Translations under genes and position numbers: made by a program | Part shown: positions 27,893 through 35,284 of the stretch, in pieces | Position numbering within the stretch: the stretch's first letter is position 1 | How the letters are laid out: every line of letters begins with the position of its first letter | NCBI GenBank assembly: GCA_947626745.1 | Contig: CANQTF010000001.1 | Location: 433,811-497,810 of the forward strand | Length of the DNA: 64,000 nucleotides | From: an uncultured Lachnospiraceae bacterium | Lineage (GTDB): Bacteria; Bacillota; Clostridia; Lachnospirales; Lachnospiraceae | Reading direction: 5' to 3' | Notes under the pieces: model-generated | The model's input: the letters and a program-made list of their open reading frames with translations, nothing else | Database searches by the model: none | Told to the model about the DNA's origin: nothing

Positions 27893-28073
27893 ATAATCTT
27901 GCAGAGTTTAATACAAAGCCGAGGAATAATTGAAAAGTGCGCCTTTGCGGTGTAATTTTCGCTTGCGGTGTAAAATGTGTGCCGGATTAATAGCGGTAGA
28001 TTTATTCACGATTTTGTGGTACGATTTGTTAAGAGACAGACATATTCGCCCGGTAGAACCGTATTTAGCGAGG
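27893..28073 (+). repeat. Leader module, copy A (direct repeat of 28753-28930)
   Basis: Shared landmarks occur at matching spacing in both copies: CTTGCAGAGTT (27898), ATACAAAGCCGA, GCGCCTTTGCGGTGTAATT (27939), and CATATTCGCCCGG (28041), with GAGG at the end. The GCGCCTTTGCGG and CATATYCG blocks are 102 bp apart here and 103 bp apart in copy B. This copy starts 1 bp after the activase stop and leads into the YdeI-like gene. Confidence 0.75.
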
Positions 28074-28084
28074 CCAAGTAAGGA

Positions 28085-28657
28085 ATGGAGTATAAAAACA
28101 TTTTACAAGTTGATTGCCGCAAATCATTTCGTGAATGGCTCAGCGTTTATTCAGAACAAGAGACAGAATGCTGGGTTAATGTAAAACGTGGAAAGCCTGT
28201 TGATGACACCCACTTTTGGTATATTGATGCTGTGGAAGAAGCGCTTTGCTATGGCTGGATAGACAGCACCCACCGAATCATTGACGGAAAGAGGTTGCAG
28301 CGCTTTACACCCCGTAAAAAGGGGAGCAAGTGGACAGAACTCAACAAGGAGCGCGTTCGCAGACTGGATGCTTTAGGTCTGATGACTGATGCGGGAAGAG
28401 CAGTCCTCCCTGCTATGGGGATTCGCAGTTTTCAAATTGACCCTGATATTGAGGCGGCACTGAAGGCTGCACGGGCATGGTCAAAGTTCAAATCATTTCC
28501 GCCCTTATACCAAAGGGTTCGAGCGGGAAATATCGCCTTCTATAAGAAACGAAACCCAGAGATGTACGATCAAATGTTGGCGCACTTAATCGAGGAAACC
28601 AGACAAGGTAAAATGTTTGGCGAATGGAATGACTATGGCAGACTGTTAGATTATTAA
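28085..28657 (+). CDS. YdeI/OmpD-associated family protein
   Basis: The 190-residue protein matches the YdeI family: the N-terminal FREWL...ECWVNVKRGKP part, then DAVEEALCYGWIDS and LQRFTPRKKGSKWTELN. Members are small cytoplasmic proteins linked to peptide or bacteriocin resistance in some species, but no biochemical role is firm. Codon use is more AT-rich than the flanking genes, and it is preceded by leader copy A, both signs of recent acquisition. Start ATG 28085 has AAGGA directly adjacent and GAGG 12 bp upstream. It is followed by a hairpin at 28688-28720 whose T-run faces the other way. Confidence 0.85.
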   Translation: MEYKNILQVDCRKSFREWLSVYSEQETECWVNVKRGKPVDDTHFWYIDAVEEALCYGWIDSTHRIIDGKRLQRFTPRKKGSKWTELNKERVRRLDALGLMTDAGRAVLPAMGIRSFQIDPDIEAALKAARAWSKFKSFPPLYQRVRAGNIAFYKKRNPEMYDQMLAHLIEETRQGKMFGEWNDYGRLLDY

Positions 28658-28687
28658 ATTCCCGTTTATCGAAAAGAACAAACAAAA

Positions 28688-28720
28688 AGCTCCTCACCTC
28701 CGAAGTGGAAGTGAGGAGTT
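28688..28720 (-). terminator. Hairpin with leftward-facing T-run
   Basis: A 10 bp stem (AGCTCCTCAC / GTGAGGAGTT) is followed leftward by TTTTTG, so it is a terminator on the minus strand. Rightward there is no T-run. No leftward gene is annotated in the 200 bp that would feed it, so either it also serves the YdeI-like gene or an unannotated leftward RNA starts in leader copy B. Confidence 0.5.
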
Positions 28721-28752
28721 GCCCGCTTGTATCAAATTCACTTTATCAAAGA

Positions 28753-28930
28753 TATATCTTGCAGAGTTATACAAAGCCGAAGAAAGCCACAAAGCGCGCC
28801 TTTGCGGTGTAATTATTACATAAGGTATAAATTATGTACCGATGGCTGATATATGTTGATTTACCCATATTTTTCAATAAAGATTTATTAAAATCGAGCA
28901 TATCCGCTCGGCAAATCGTTAATGAGGAGG
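28753..28930 (+). repeat. Leader module, copy B (direct repeat of 27893-28073)
   Basis: It carries the same ordered landmarks as copy A: CTTGCAGAGTT (28758), ATACAAAGCCGA, GCGCCTTTGCGGTGTAATT (28796), CATATCCGCTCGG (28899) and a terminal GAGGAGG ribosome site for the RibD-like gene. CAAAG..CTTTG near the centre can form a small hairpin. The conserved layout suggests one ancestral leader or cassette boundary. Confidence 0.75.
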
Positions 28931-28937
28931 ATAACTA

Positions 28938-29618
28938 ATGGACAGACCGATAACAACTTTATTTTTGTTAATGTCTTTAGACGGGAAGATCAGTACCGGA
29001 TCCACGGACGAAATGGATGTAGATAAAGACTTTCCAAAAATAGACGGAGTGAAGGAAGGGTTGCATCAGTACTACGAAATTGAGAGGACGACCGATCTCT
29101 GGTCATTCAATACCGGCAGAGTTCAGGCAAAAGTAGGCGTAAATCAAAAAGAGATGCCCGAGAAAACCCCGGTATCTTTTGTTCTTTTAGACAACAGCCA
29201 CCTGACAGCGCATGGAATTCGTTATTTCTGCGCCTTGGCGAAAGAATGTGTATTGATTACTTCCAATAAGGATCATCCCGCGTTTTCCGTTGAGGAAAAT
29301 AATCTGCATATCATCGCACAGGAGCAGGTATCCCTGCGGGAAGCATTTAAGCGGCTGAAATCTGATTTCGGATGTGAACGGATGACAATACAATCGGGCG
29401 GGACTGTAAACGAATTGCTTTTAAGAGAAAAGCTGCTTGATTATGTTGATATTATCGTTGCGCCGATTCTTATCGGCGGAAAAGACACTTCCACGCTGAT
29501 CGACGGACATTCTTTGACTTGCGAAAGCGAGCTCCCCGGATTGAGCGCACTAAAACTTATCGAATGCACGCCGCTTTGTGATTCGTATGTTCGTATGAGA
29601 TATAAAGTGATCAGTTGA
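28938..29618 (+). CDS. RibD C-terminal / dihydrofolate reductase-like protein
   Basis: The 226-residue protein begins with a DHFR-like strand and loop (LFLLMSLDGKIST) and has the NADPH-site features of the RibD_C family (TIQSGGTVNELLL, APILIGGKDTSTL). It is a stand-alone reductase domain without the deaminase half of RibD, and no riboflavin genes are near, so its natural substrate is unknown. It is AT-richer than the neighbours and preceded by leader copy B with a strong GAGGAGG site. A bidirectional terminator follows at 29699-29728. Confidence 0.85.
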   Translation: MDRPITTLFLLMSLDGKISTGSTDEMDVDKDFPKIDGVKEGLHQYYEIERTTDLWSFNTGRVQAKVGVNQKEMPEKTPVSFVLLDNSHLTAHGIRYFCALAKECVLITSNKDHPAFSVEENNLHIIAQEQVSLREAFKRLKSDFGCERMTIQSGGTVNELLLREKLLDYVDIIVAPILIGGKDTSTLIDGHSLTCESELPGLSALKLIECTPLCDSYVRMRYKVIS

Positions 29619-29698
29619 TACGGAAAAATATGATTTCCCCGCCGTATCAAAATCAGCAGGAACATAGAACCGTCTTGCAAAACGGGATACAGAGAAAA

Positions 29699-29728
29699 AG
29701 CAGATGTGGGTCTCCACCTACATCTGCT
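29699..29728. terminator. Bidirectional terminator between convergent genes
   Basis: A 13 bp stem (AGCAGATGTGGGT with its complement, one mismatch) around a CTCC-type loop has T-rich tracts on both sides. It serves the RibD-like gene rightward, and the DUF6472 gene, whose stop lies inside it, leftward. Confidence 0.8.
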
Positions 29729-29891
29729 TTCTTACGATCAGATATTCATTGTCCGACTGATAGAACGAACAGTTGAAATTGCCGCCCTGTAAAAACCGGC
29801 TCATATCGTCCTCGTCCAGATCTACCATGCACACATAACACTCATAGTCCTCATCATACTCATAATTGCCGCACGTATCACAAATGCTCAT
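29718..29891 (-). CDS. DUF6472-family small cysteine-rich protein
   Basis: The 57-residue protein (MSICDTCGNYEYDEDYECYV) has a CxxC-NY-Y-D-EY-C-V-LDEDDM pattern and a C-terminal VRKQM. This matches a small Lachnospiraceae protein family that I recall as DUF6472, of unknown function. The cysteines could bind a metal. ATG 29891 has AAAGAGG about 10 bp upstream; a TTG at 29909 is a weaker alternative. It lies 34 bp downstream of the 96-residue gene on the same strand, and its stop is inside the shared terminator. Confidence 0.8.
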   Translation of the reverse strand: MSICDTCGNYEYDEDYECYVCMVDLDEDDMSRFLQGGNFNCSFYQSDNEYLIVRKQM

Positions 29892-29925
29892 ACACGATGC
29901 CTCTTTCAATCCGCAGCACGCGTTG

Positions 29926-30216
29926 TCAATAAAAGGTGCGATCCACCCTGCGGTTGACGAATTTGATCTTGTCTTTTAATTCTTCCGCCAATTCCGCGAT
30001 AGCCGCGTCCGCCGTCTCCTTCTGCAGCTGATTGACGCAAAAGGTACAAGTGCCGAACTTCTCGTTGGAAAAGAACTTGGGCTTCTCCCATTTTACGAAG
30101 TAAGAAACCCTGTTCTTGAGAAGCACCTTCTCGATCCTGTCCTTTGTGTTGATGTCATTCACCTGACACCACTCCAGCTCGTTATGTACTTTTACTTTCT
30201 GATATGCCGTTTCCAT
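29926..30216 (-). CDS. Hypothetical 96-residue protein
   Basis: I do not recognise it. It begins METAYQKVKVHNELEWCQVN, is mixed in charge, has no membrane segment, and contains KFGTCTFCVNQ with a CxxC pair. A GGGGG stretch 8 bp upstream can serve as the ribosome site. It probably forms a two-gene transcript with the DUF6472 gene. The region is divergent from metA, about 170 bp away. Confidence 0.65.
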   Translation of the reverse strand: METAYQKVKVHNELEWCQVNDINTKDRIEKVLLKNRVSYFVKWEKPKFFSNEKFGTCTFCVNQLQKETADAAIAELAEELKDKIKFVNRRVDRTFY

Positions 30217-30333
30217 ACCACAGCCCCCTCTGTTGTGCCTAAACCCGCAAGCCTATTAGATTATAAACCATTTTTTACAAATGTGCAAATATTGCAACGC
30301 ATCATTTTTTATGTTAAGGTATATTGTGATCGT

Positions 30334-30367
30334 CGGCACCGCACTGTACCAATATCCTTCGGTGCCG
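30334..30367 (+). promoter_or_regulatory. Stem-loop in the metA leader
   Basis: CGGCACCG pairs with CGGTGCCG (8 bp) around an 18-base loop and ends 18 bp before the metA ATG, just upstream of the CGAGGA ribosome site. TTGCAA (30292-30297) with TAAGGT 17 bp later, or TATATT (30321-30326), is the likely promoter. The leader is too short for a SAM-I riboswitch. A regulatory role is inference. Confidence 0.4.
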
Positions 30368-30385
30368 GAAAGTCGAGGAACGCAT

Positions 30386-31300
30386 ATGCCTATTAAAATA
30401 CCGGATTCTCTGCCGGCAACTGCCACGCTGGAGAGCGAAAATATATTTGTCATGACGGAATACCGCGCCATACATCAGGATATCCGTCCGCTGAACGTGC
30501 TGATCCTCAATCTGATGCCCACCAAGATCGTCACGGAGACACAGCTTTTGCGCAAGCTGTCCAACACGCCTCTGCAGGTCAATGTAGAATTTTTGCAGAC
30601 GGCCAGCTACACGCCGCAGCATGTGGACGCCAATCATCTGGAGTCCTTCTACACGACCTTCGATCGGGTGAAGGATCTCAAGTACGACGGCATGATCATC
30701 ACCGGCGCACCCTTGGACTACGTCAGGTTTGAAGATGTCACCTACTGGAACGAACTGTGTACGATCATGGAGTGGGGCAAGACCCATGTACACTGCACCC
30801 TGCATCTGTGCTGGGGCGCTTTCGCCGGACTGTACTACCTGTACGGTCTGGAGCGCTACGACATGGACCGGAAGCTGTCGGGCGTATACTCCCACAGGAT
30901 CCTGAAAAAAAGCTCTCCCCTCTTCCGCGGCTTCGACGATATCTTCTATGCGCCCCAATCGCGCGCGATGGGGATCACCGAGGAAAAAATAGCTTCCGTG
31001 CCGGAGCTGGAGCTGATGGCCGTCTCCGACGAGGCGGGCGTCACGATCGTTAAGACCACCGACAGCCGCCATTTCTTCGTCACCTGCCACCCCGAATATG
31101 ACTCGGACACTCTGGCGCAGGAATATTTCAGGGATCTGGGCAAGGGCCTTGATCCGGACATCCCTGTGAATTATTTTCCCGGTGACGACCCGAAGAATCC
31201 GCCCATCGTCAACTGGCGTTCCACCGGACAGCTATTGTATTCCAACTGGCTCAATTATTACGTGTACCAGACGACGCCCTACGATATACGCACGATCTGA
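30386..31300 (+). CDS. metA: Homoserine O-acyltransferase (MetA family)
   Basis: The 304-residue protein has family length and an intact catalytic triad: Cys142 (LHLCWGA), His235 and Glu237 (CHPEYD). It transfers an acyl group from acyl-CoA to the homoserine hydroxyl, the first committed step of methionine synthesis. Residue 111, which sets the acyl donor, is Asp here (ITGAPLDYVRF). In characterised enzymes it is Gly for succinyl-CoA users and Glu for acetyl-CoA users. The acidic side chain hints at acetyl-CoA, but this is inference. ATG 30386 was chosen over the open upstream frame because of CGAGGA and family length. It converges on ligA with only 15 bp between stops. Confidence 0.95.
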   Translation: MPIKIPDSLPATATLESENIFVMTEYRAIHQDIRPLNVLILNLMPTKIVTETQLLRKLSNTPLQVNVEFLQTASYTPQHVDANHLESFYTTFDRVKDLKYDGMIITGAPLDYVRFEDVTYWNELCTIMEWGKTHVHCTLHLCWGAFAGLYYLYGLERYDMDRKLSGVYSHRILKKSSPLFRGFDDIFYAPQSRAMGITEEKIASVPELELMAVSDEAGVTIVKTTDSRHFFVTCHPEYDSDTLAQEYFRDLGKGLDPDIPVNYFPGDDPKNPPIVNWRSTGQLLYSNWLNYYVYQTTPYDIRTI

Positions 31301-31315
31301 CAACAAGGCGCAGAC

Positions 31316-33277
31316 TCAGGACAAGTATTCTTCCATGAAAGTCTCCTCCGACACGATGCGGATTCCCAGTTCTTTCGCTTTCTTATTCTTGGAGGACTGC
31401 GATGTCAGGTCGTTGTTGATCAGGCATGTCGTCTTGCCGGTGACGCTGCCCGTCACCTTGCCGCCTCTCGATTCTATCTCGTCCTTCAGGGCATTCCGGT
31501 TCTCGTAATGTTCCAGACTCCCCGTGATGACAAAGCTCATGCCCGCAAGCGTCTGTACACTCTCGTCCGCCGTCTCCTGCGCGATATGGATCTCCGAGAG
31601 AAGATGATCCAGCTTCTCCGTCTGCTCTACATTCCGGAAGAACGCATAGATCCCGGAGGCGATCACCCCGCCGACCCCGTCTATATCGCTCAGCTCTTCC
31701 ACCGTCGCGTTCCGAAGCGCTTCCAGCGAGAATCGGAAGTGTCTGCACAGCATTTTGGCGTTCGCCACACCGACGTTCTCGATCCCCAATCCATAGATCA
31801 GGCGGGGCAGCGTAGTATTTCTGGCGTTCTCTATGCTTTCCGCCAGATTGCGGTACGACTTTTCCCCGAATCCTTCCATCTGCACGATCTCCTGCTCATA
31901 ACGGTTGAGCCGAAAGACATCGGCGAACTCATGCAAGAATCCCCTCGCCAAAAACTTCTCCAGCGTCGATTCCGACAGGCCGTCCACGTTCATGGCGTCC
32001 CTGCTCACGAACAGCGTAAAGGACTTGATCTTCTTCGCGTCGCAGGAAGGGTTGTTACAGTACAGCGACTGCACGTCGCCCACCTGTCTGATCTCGGTCG
32101 GCTGCCCGCACACGGGACATACCGCCGGGATCTCCAGCGTATCGCTCTTCGTCAGGTTCTCCGCGATCTGCGGAATGATCATGTTGGCCTTGTAGACCGT
32201 GATATGGTCGCCGATCCCCAGCTTCAGTCCCCTCACGATACTGATATTGTGTACCGAGGCCCGGCTGACTGTCGTTCCCTCCAGCTCCACCGGCTCAAAG
32301 ACCGCCACGGGATTGATCAGGCCCGTGCGGCTCGCGCTCCACTCTATCTCCTGAAGCACGGTCTCCCGCAGCTCGTCCGCCCACTTGAAAGCGATGGAAT
32401 CCCGCGGGAATTTGGCCGTCCTGCCAAGAGAATGCCCGTAGGCGATATCGTCATAGAGCAGCACCAGCCCGTCCGACGGAATGTCGTAGGTCTGTATCTT
32501 TTTCTCGAAATATGCGATATCGTCCATGATCGTATCGGGATCTACCAGCCTGTATTCCACGACGTCAAACCCCAGCTTTGCCATAAATGCAAACTGCTTC
32601 ACTCTGGAATTTTCAAAATCCACATCGTCCGCTCTCACGAGACTGTAGGCGTAAAACATGACATTCCGCTCCGCCGTGATCTCATTGTTGAGCTGGCGCA
32701 CCGAGCCGCTGCAGAGGTTCCGCGGATTCTTGTACCTGGCCTCCGCCTCCTCGATCTGGCCGTTGATCTTCTCAAAATCGCTGTAGCTTATGACCGCTTC
32801 GCCGCGGACCGTCAACTCTCCCTGATACGGTATCGTCAGGGGAATGTTCTTGAAGACCTTTGCATTGTTGGTGACTACCTCGCCTACTTCGCCGTTGCCT
32901 CTCGTGACGGCCTTATAGAGTCTGCCCGCCGCATAGTGCAGCACCACCGTAAGCCCGTCCAGCTTCCATGACAGCAGCGCCTCCCTGCCATTCAGCCAAT
33001 CGCGCAGCTCTTCCCTGCTCTTTGTCTTGGACAATGACAGCATCGGCTGTTCATGGCGGTCCTTCGGCAGTTCGTCGACCGCCTCGTATCCCACGCTGCC
33101 TGTCGGGCTGTTCGCAAGCGTAACGCCCGTTATTTTTTCTAGGCCGACCAACTCATCATACAGGCGATCATATTCCAGATTGCTCATGATCTCCGTGTCC
33201 TGCGCATAGTACGCCTTCGCCGCCCGGTTCAGCACCGGGATCAGCTCCTTCATTCGATCGATCTCTTTCTCTCCCAT
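31316..33277 (-). CDS. ligA: NAD+-dependent DNA ligase
   Basis: The 653-residue protein has the LigA domain order: the NAD-binding Ia domain (YY..Q...MSNLEYDRLYDEL), adenylation domain with nucleophile Lys105 in SWKLDGL, OB fold, Cys4 zinc finger (CPVCG...CNNPSC), helix-hairpin-helix region and a C-terminal BRCT domain. It seals nicks in replication and repair. Motif I is unusual: the Glu found two residues before the lysine in E. coli LigA is Ser103 here. It is the last gene of a leftward unit with an MBOAT protein, an SGNH hydrolase and a pseudouridine synthase, 18 bp after the latter. Confidence 0.93.
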   Translation of the reverse strand: MGEKEIDRMKELIPVLNRAAKAYYAQDTEIMSNLEYDRLYDELVGLEKITGVTLANSPTGSVGYEAVDELPKDRHEQPMLSLSKTKSREELRDWLNGREALLSWKLDGLTVVLHYAAGRLYKAVTRGNGEVGEVVTNNAKVFKNIPLTIPYQGELTVRGEAVISYSDFEKINGQIEEAEARYKNPRNLCSGSVRQLNNEITAERNVMFYAYSLVRADDVDFENSRVKQFAFMAKLGFDVVEYRLVDPDTIMDDIAYFEKKIQTYDIPSDGLVLLYDDIAYGHSLGRTAKFPRDSIAFKWADELRETVLQEIEWSASRTGLINPVAVFEPVELEGTTVSRASVHNISIVRGLKLGIGDHITVYKANMIIPQIAENLTKSDTLEIPAVCPVCGQPTEIRQVGDVQSLYCNNPSCDAKKIKSFTLFVSRDAMNVDGLSESTLEKFLARGFLHEFADVFRLNRYEQEIVQMEGFGEKSYRNLAESIENARNTTLPRLIYGLGIENVGVANAKMLCRHFRFSLEALRNATVEELSDIDGVGGVIASGIYAFFRNVEQTEKLDHLLSEIHIAQETADESVQTLAGMSFVITGSLEHYENRNALKDEIESRGGKVTGSVTGKTTCLINNDLTSQSSKNKKAKELGIRIVSEETFMEEYLS

Positions 33278-33295
33278 TTGAAAATACCTGCCGCT

Positions 33296-34018
33296 CTATT
33301 GATTCGCTGTAAGCCCGCATATCCGATACAGATCTTTCCTCTCGCCGGCCGACAGTTCCCTGTACTCTCCCGGCCGCAAGCCGCCCAGCTCTATATTCAC
33401 AACGCGCGTTCTTTTCAGGGACAGGATATGGTATCCCTGCGCCCTGCACATACGCCGGATCTGTCTGTTCAGTCCCTGCGTCAATACCATGCGCACCGTC
33501 TTCGGGCCGGTCCGCTCCACCGCGCAGGGGCGCGTGGTGACATCCAGTTCCTCCAGATACACGCCGGCGCGCAGCCTGTGGATCGCTTCCTCGGTCCATG
33601 TCTCCCGCACCTTTACAAGATATTCCTTCTCGTGCCGGTTCGCGCCCCGCATCATGGCTTCGATCAGATCGCCGTCGTTCGTCATCAGAAGCAGCCCTTC
33701 CGAGTCTTTGTCCAGTCTGCCGGCATAGGTGACTCTGACAGGATAGTGCAGCGCGTCCGTGACGATCTTTTCCGCATGGGCGTCGCGCTCCGTGCAGACG
33801 ACCCCCACGGGTTTATAATATGCAAGTACGACTTTTTTATCACGCCCCGCGACCTTCCTGCCGCGGACGCTGACCTCGTCTCCTTCCGTGATCTTCATGC
33901 CCTGCGAAGCGGTCTTCCCGTTGACCGCAACAAGCCCCTGCTCGATCAGCTTGTCGGCATCCCGTCTGGAACAGATCCCGCAGGAAGCCAGATACTTATT
34001 CAGCCGTATCTCTTCCAT
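33296..34018 (-). CDS. 23S rRNA pseudouridine synthase, RluF-like
   Basis: The 240-residue protein has an N-terminal S4 RNA-binding domain (IRLNKYLASCGICSRRDADKLI) and an RsuA/RluB/RluF catalytic domain with the essential Asp in AGRLDKDSEGLLL. The segment TQGLNRQIRRM resembles RluF, which modifies U2604 and neighbouring bases of 23S rRNA; RluB is the alternative. Its start overlaps the end of the SGNH hydrolase gene by 23 bp, and ligA follows after 18 bp. Confidence 0.88.
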   Translation of the reverse strand: MEEIRLNKYLASCGICSRRDADKLIEQGLVAVNGKTASQGMKITEGDEVSVRGRKVAGRDKKVVLAYYKPVGVVCTERDAHAEKIVTDALHYPVRVTYAGRLDKDSEGLLLMTNDGDLIEAMMRGANRHEKEYLVKVRETWTEEAIHRLRAGVYLEELDVTTRPCAVERTGPKTVRMVLTQGLNRQIRRMCRAQGYHILSLKRTRVVNIELGGLRPGEYRELSAGERKDLYRICGLTANQ

Positions 34019-35267
34019 CGTTCCCGCTCCCCTTCTGCGCTACTTTGTTCTCCACGCCATGCTCCATGAGAAATTCCCGCCATCTGTCATAGTGCTGTGC
34101 ATACAGATGCACACCGTCAAAGGTCAGCTCGGCATCTAAAAATCCGTCCTCGTCAGTGAACAGCGGATTGGCATCCAGATAAAAGATATCCTTTCCGTTT
34201 GCCAGGCTCGCCGCAGCCGCATTCTTGTCGTTGATATTGATATTGTTAAACTCCGTCTCCGTATTATTCTTCTCTTTGCTGACATGAAGGTTTGCCATAA
34301 TATAGATAACCGCATCGGGCTGCCATTTCCTGATCTGCTCCACCACCTCGCGGTACTTATCCAGATACATCGCCGTGTTGCCGTACCCCAGCTCGTTCAT
34401 GCCGAGCATGATATAGATCTTGCCGTACCGCTTCTCCTGCAGGACGCGTGAAAGGTCTTCTTTCCTGCCCGTCTTCCGGTAAGTCGCCCCTTCCGGATCC
34501 AGAATCTTAAAAATCGTCATGCCGCTGTCGCAGTAGAAGTCCGCCTCGTCCAGTCCGGCATAATCCGAGATCCCCAATGTGCGCGAATCGCCGAGAAAAG
34601 CGGCGTCATTAAAATAACTAATGTTTTCTTTGGTGTAGGGGTACGTAGTCGTCAATGCAACTTTTCCTGCATCCGAGTAATACGGCGAATCTGTCTCCAC
34701 CGGCTCATAACTCACAAATTCCGTCGTCCCGATTATCTCTTTTTCTTGATTTTCGGCGTTTTTATCCGTATATGAAACGTTATCAAAATCGTTTTTCTCT
34801 TTTATATCGTTATTTTCGGCCTTGCATTCTCCTGCATTTTCCGTTTCTTCCAAAATATCCCCGGCGATATTGTCTGCCGGAACGGCCGGCTGCTCCTGAT
34901 CGTCCGCCTTCTCGGACACCAAGATCTTTTCTTCTCCCGCCGCGCTTGCGGCCGCCTTGTCGGACGCCAAAACCGACGCCGGAGCGTCCGCACCCGACAC
35001 ACGTCTCACCACCGCCTGTGCGTCCGCACAGACCGTCCGGATACCGATCTCGTCGGAGCAGAACAGCACCGCCGCGGAAGTCACCAGAAGCGCAAGCAGA
35101 TAGGGACAGTTATACAACGCCTCCCCGACTTTTTCCAGTCGGCGGCGGCTCGTCGTCTTCTCCCTTTCCGGCTCTCCGGCGGCAGCGCTGTCCTGCGGCT
35201 GCGTATGCTTTTGTACTTCCGCTTCCCGGCCCGTTTCCTTTCTGCGGGCCTTTTTCCCACTCTTCAT
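33996..35267 (-). CDS. SGNH/GDSL hydrolase-like protein, membrane anchored
   Basis: The 423-residue protein has a basic cytoplasmic N-terminus, one membrane helix (about residues 54-71) and a long, disordered Ala/Glu/Asn-rich linker (about 90-190). The C-terminal SGNH domain carries GDSR (Ser228), GMNELG (Asn) and DGVHL (Asp/His). Such proteins next to an MBOAT gene usually move acetyl groups onto or off cell-wall glycans outside the membrane, as with AlgI/AlgJ- and DltB/DltD-type pairs. It begins 17 bp after the MBOAT gene, which supports that role. The substrate glycan is unknown. Confidence 0.85.
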   Translation of the reverse strand: MKSGKKARRKETGREAEVQKHTQPQDSAAAGEPEREKTTSRRRLEKVGEALYNCPYLLALLVTSAAVLFCSDEIGIRTVCADAQAVVRRVSGADAPASVLASDKAAASAAGEEKILVSEKADDQEQPAVPADNIAGDILEETENAGECKAENNDIKEKNDFDNVSYTDKNAENQEKEIIGTTEFVSYEPVETDSPYYSDAGKVALTTTYPYTKENISYFNDAAFLGDSRTLGISDYAGLDEADFYCDSGMTIFKILDPEGATYRKTGRKEDLSRVLQEKRYGKIYIMLGMNELGYGNTAMYLDKYREVVEQIRKWQPDAVIYIMANLHVSKEKNNTETEFNNININDKNAAAASLANGKDIFYLDANPLFTDEDGFLDAELTFDGVHLYAQHYDRWREFLMEHGVENKVAQKGSGNDGRDTAE

Positions 35268-35284
35268 CTTATCGTTCCCCGATC

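Noticed and set aside
30217..30385. SAM riboswitch or T-box upstream of metA
   Set aside because: The leader after the probable promoter is only about 60 bases and shows just one 8 bp stem-loop, too little for SAM-I or a T-box.
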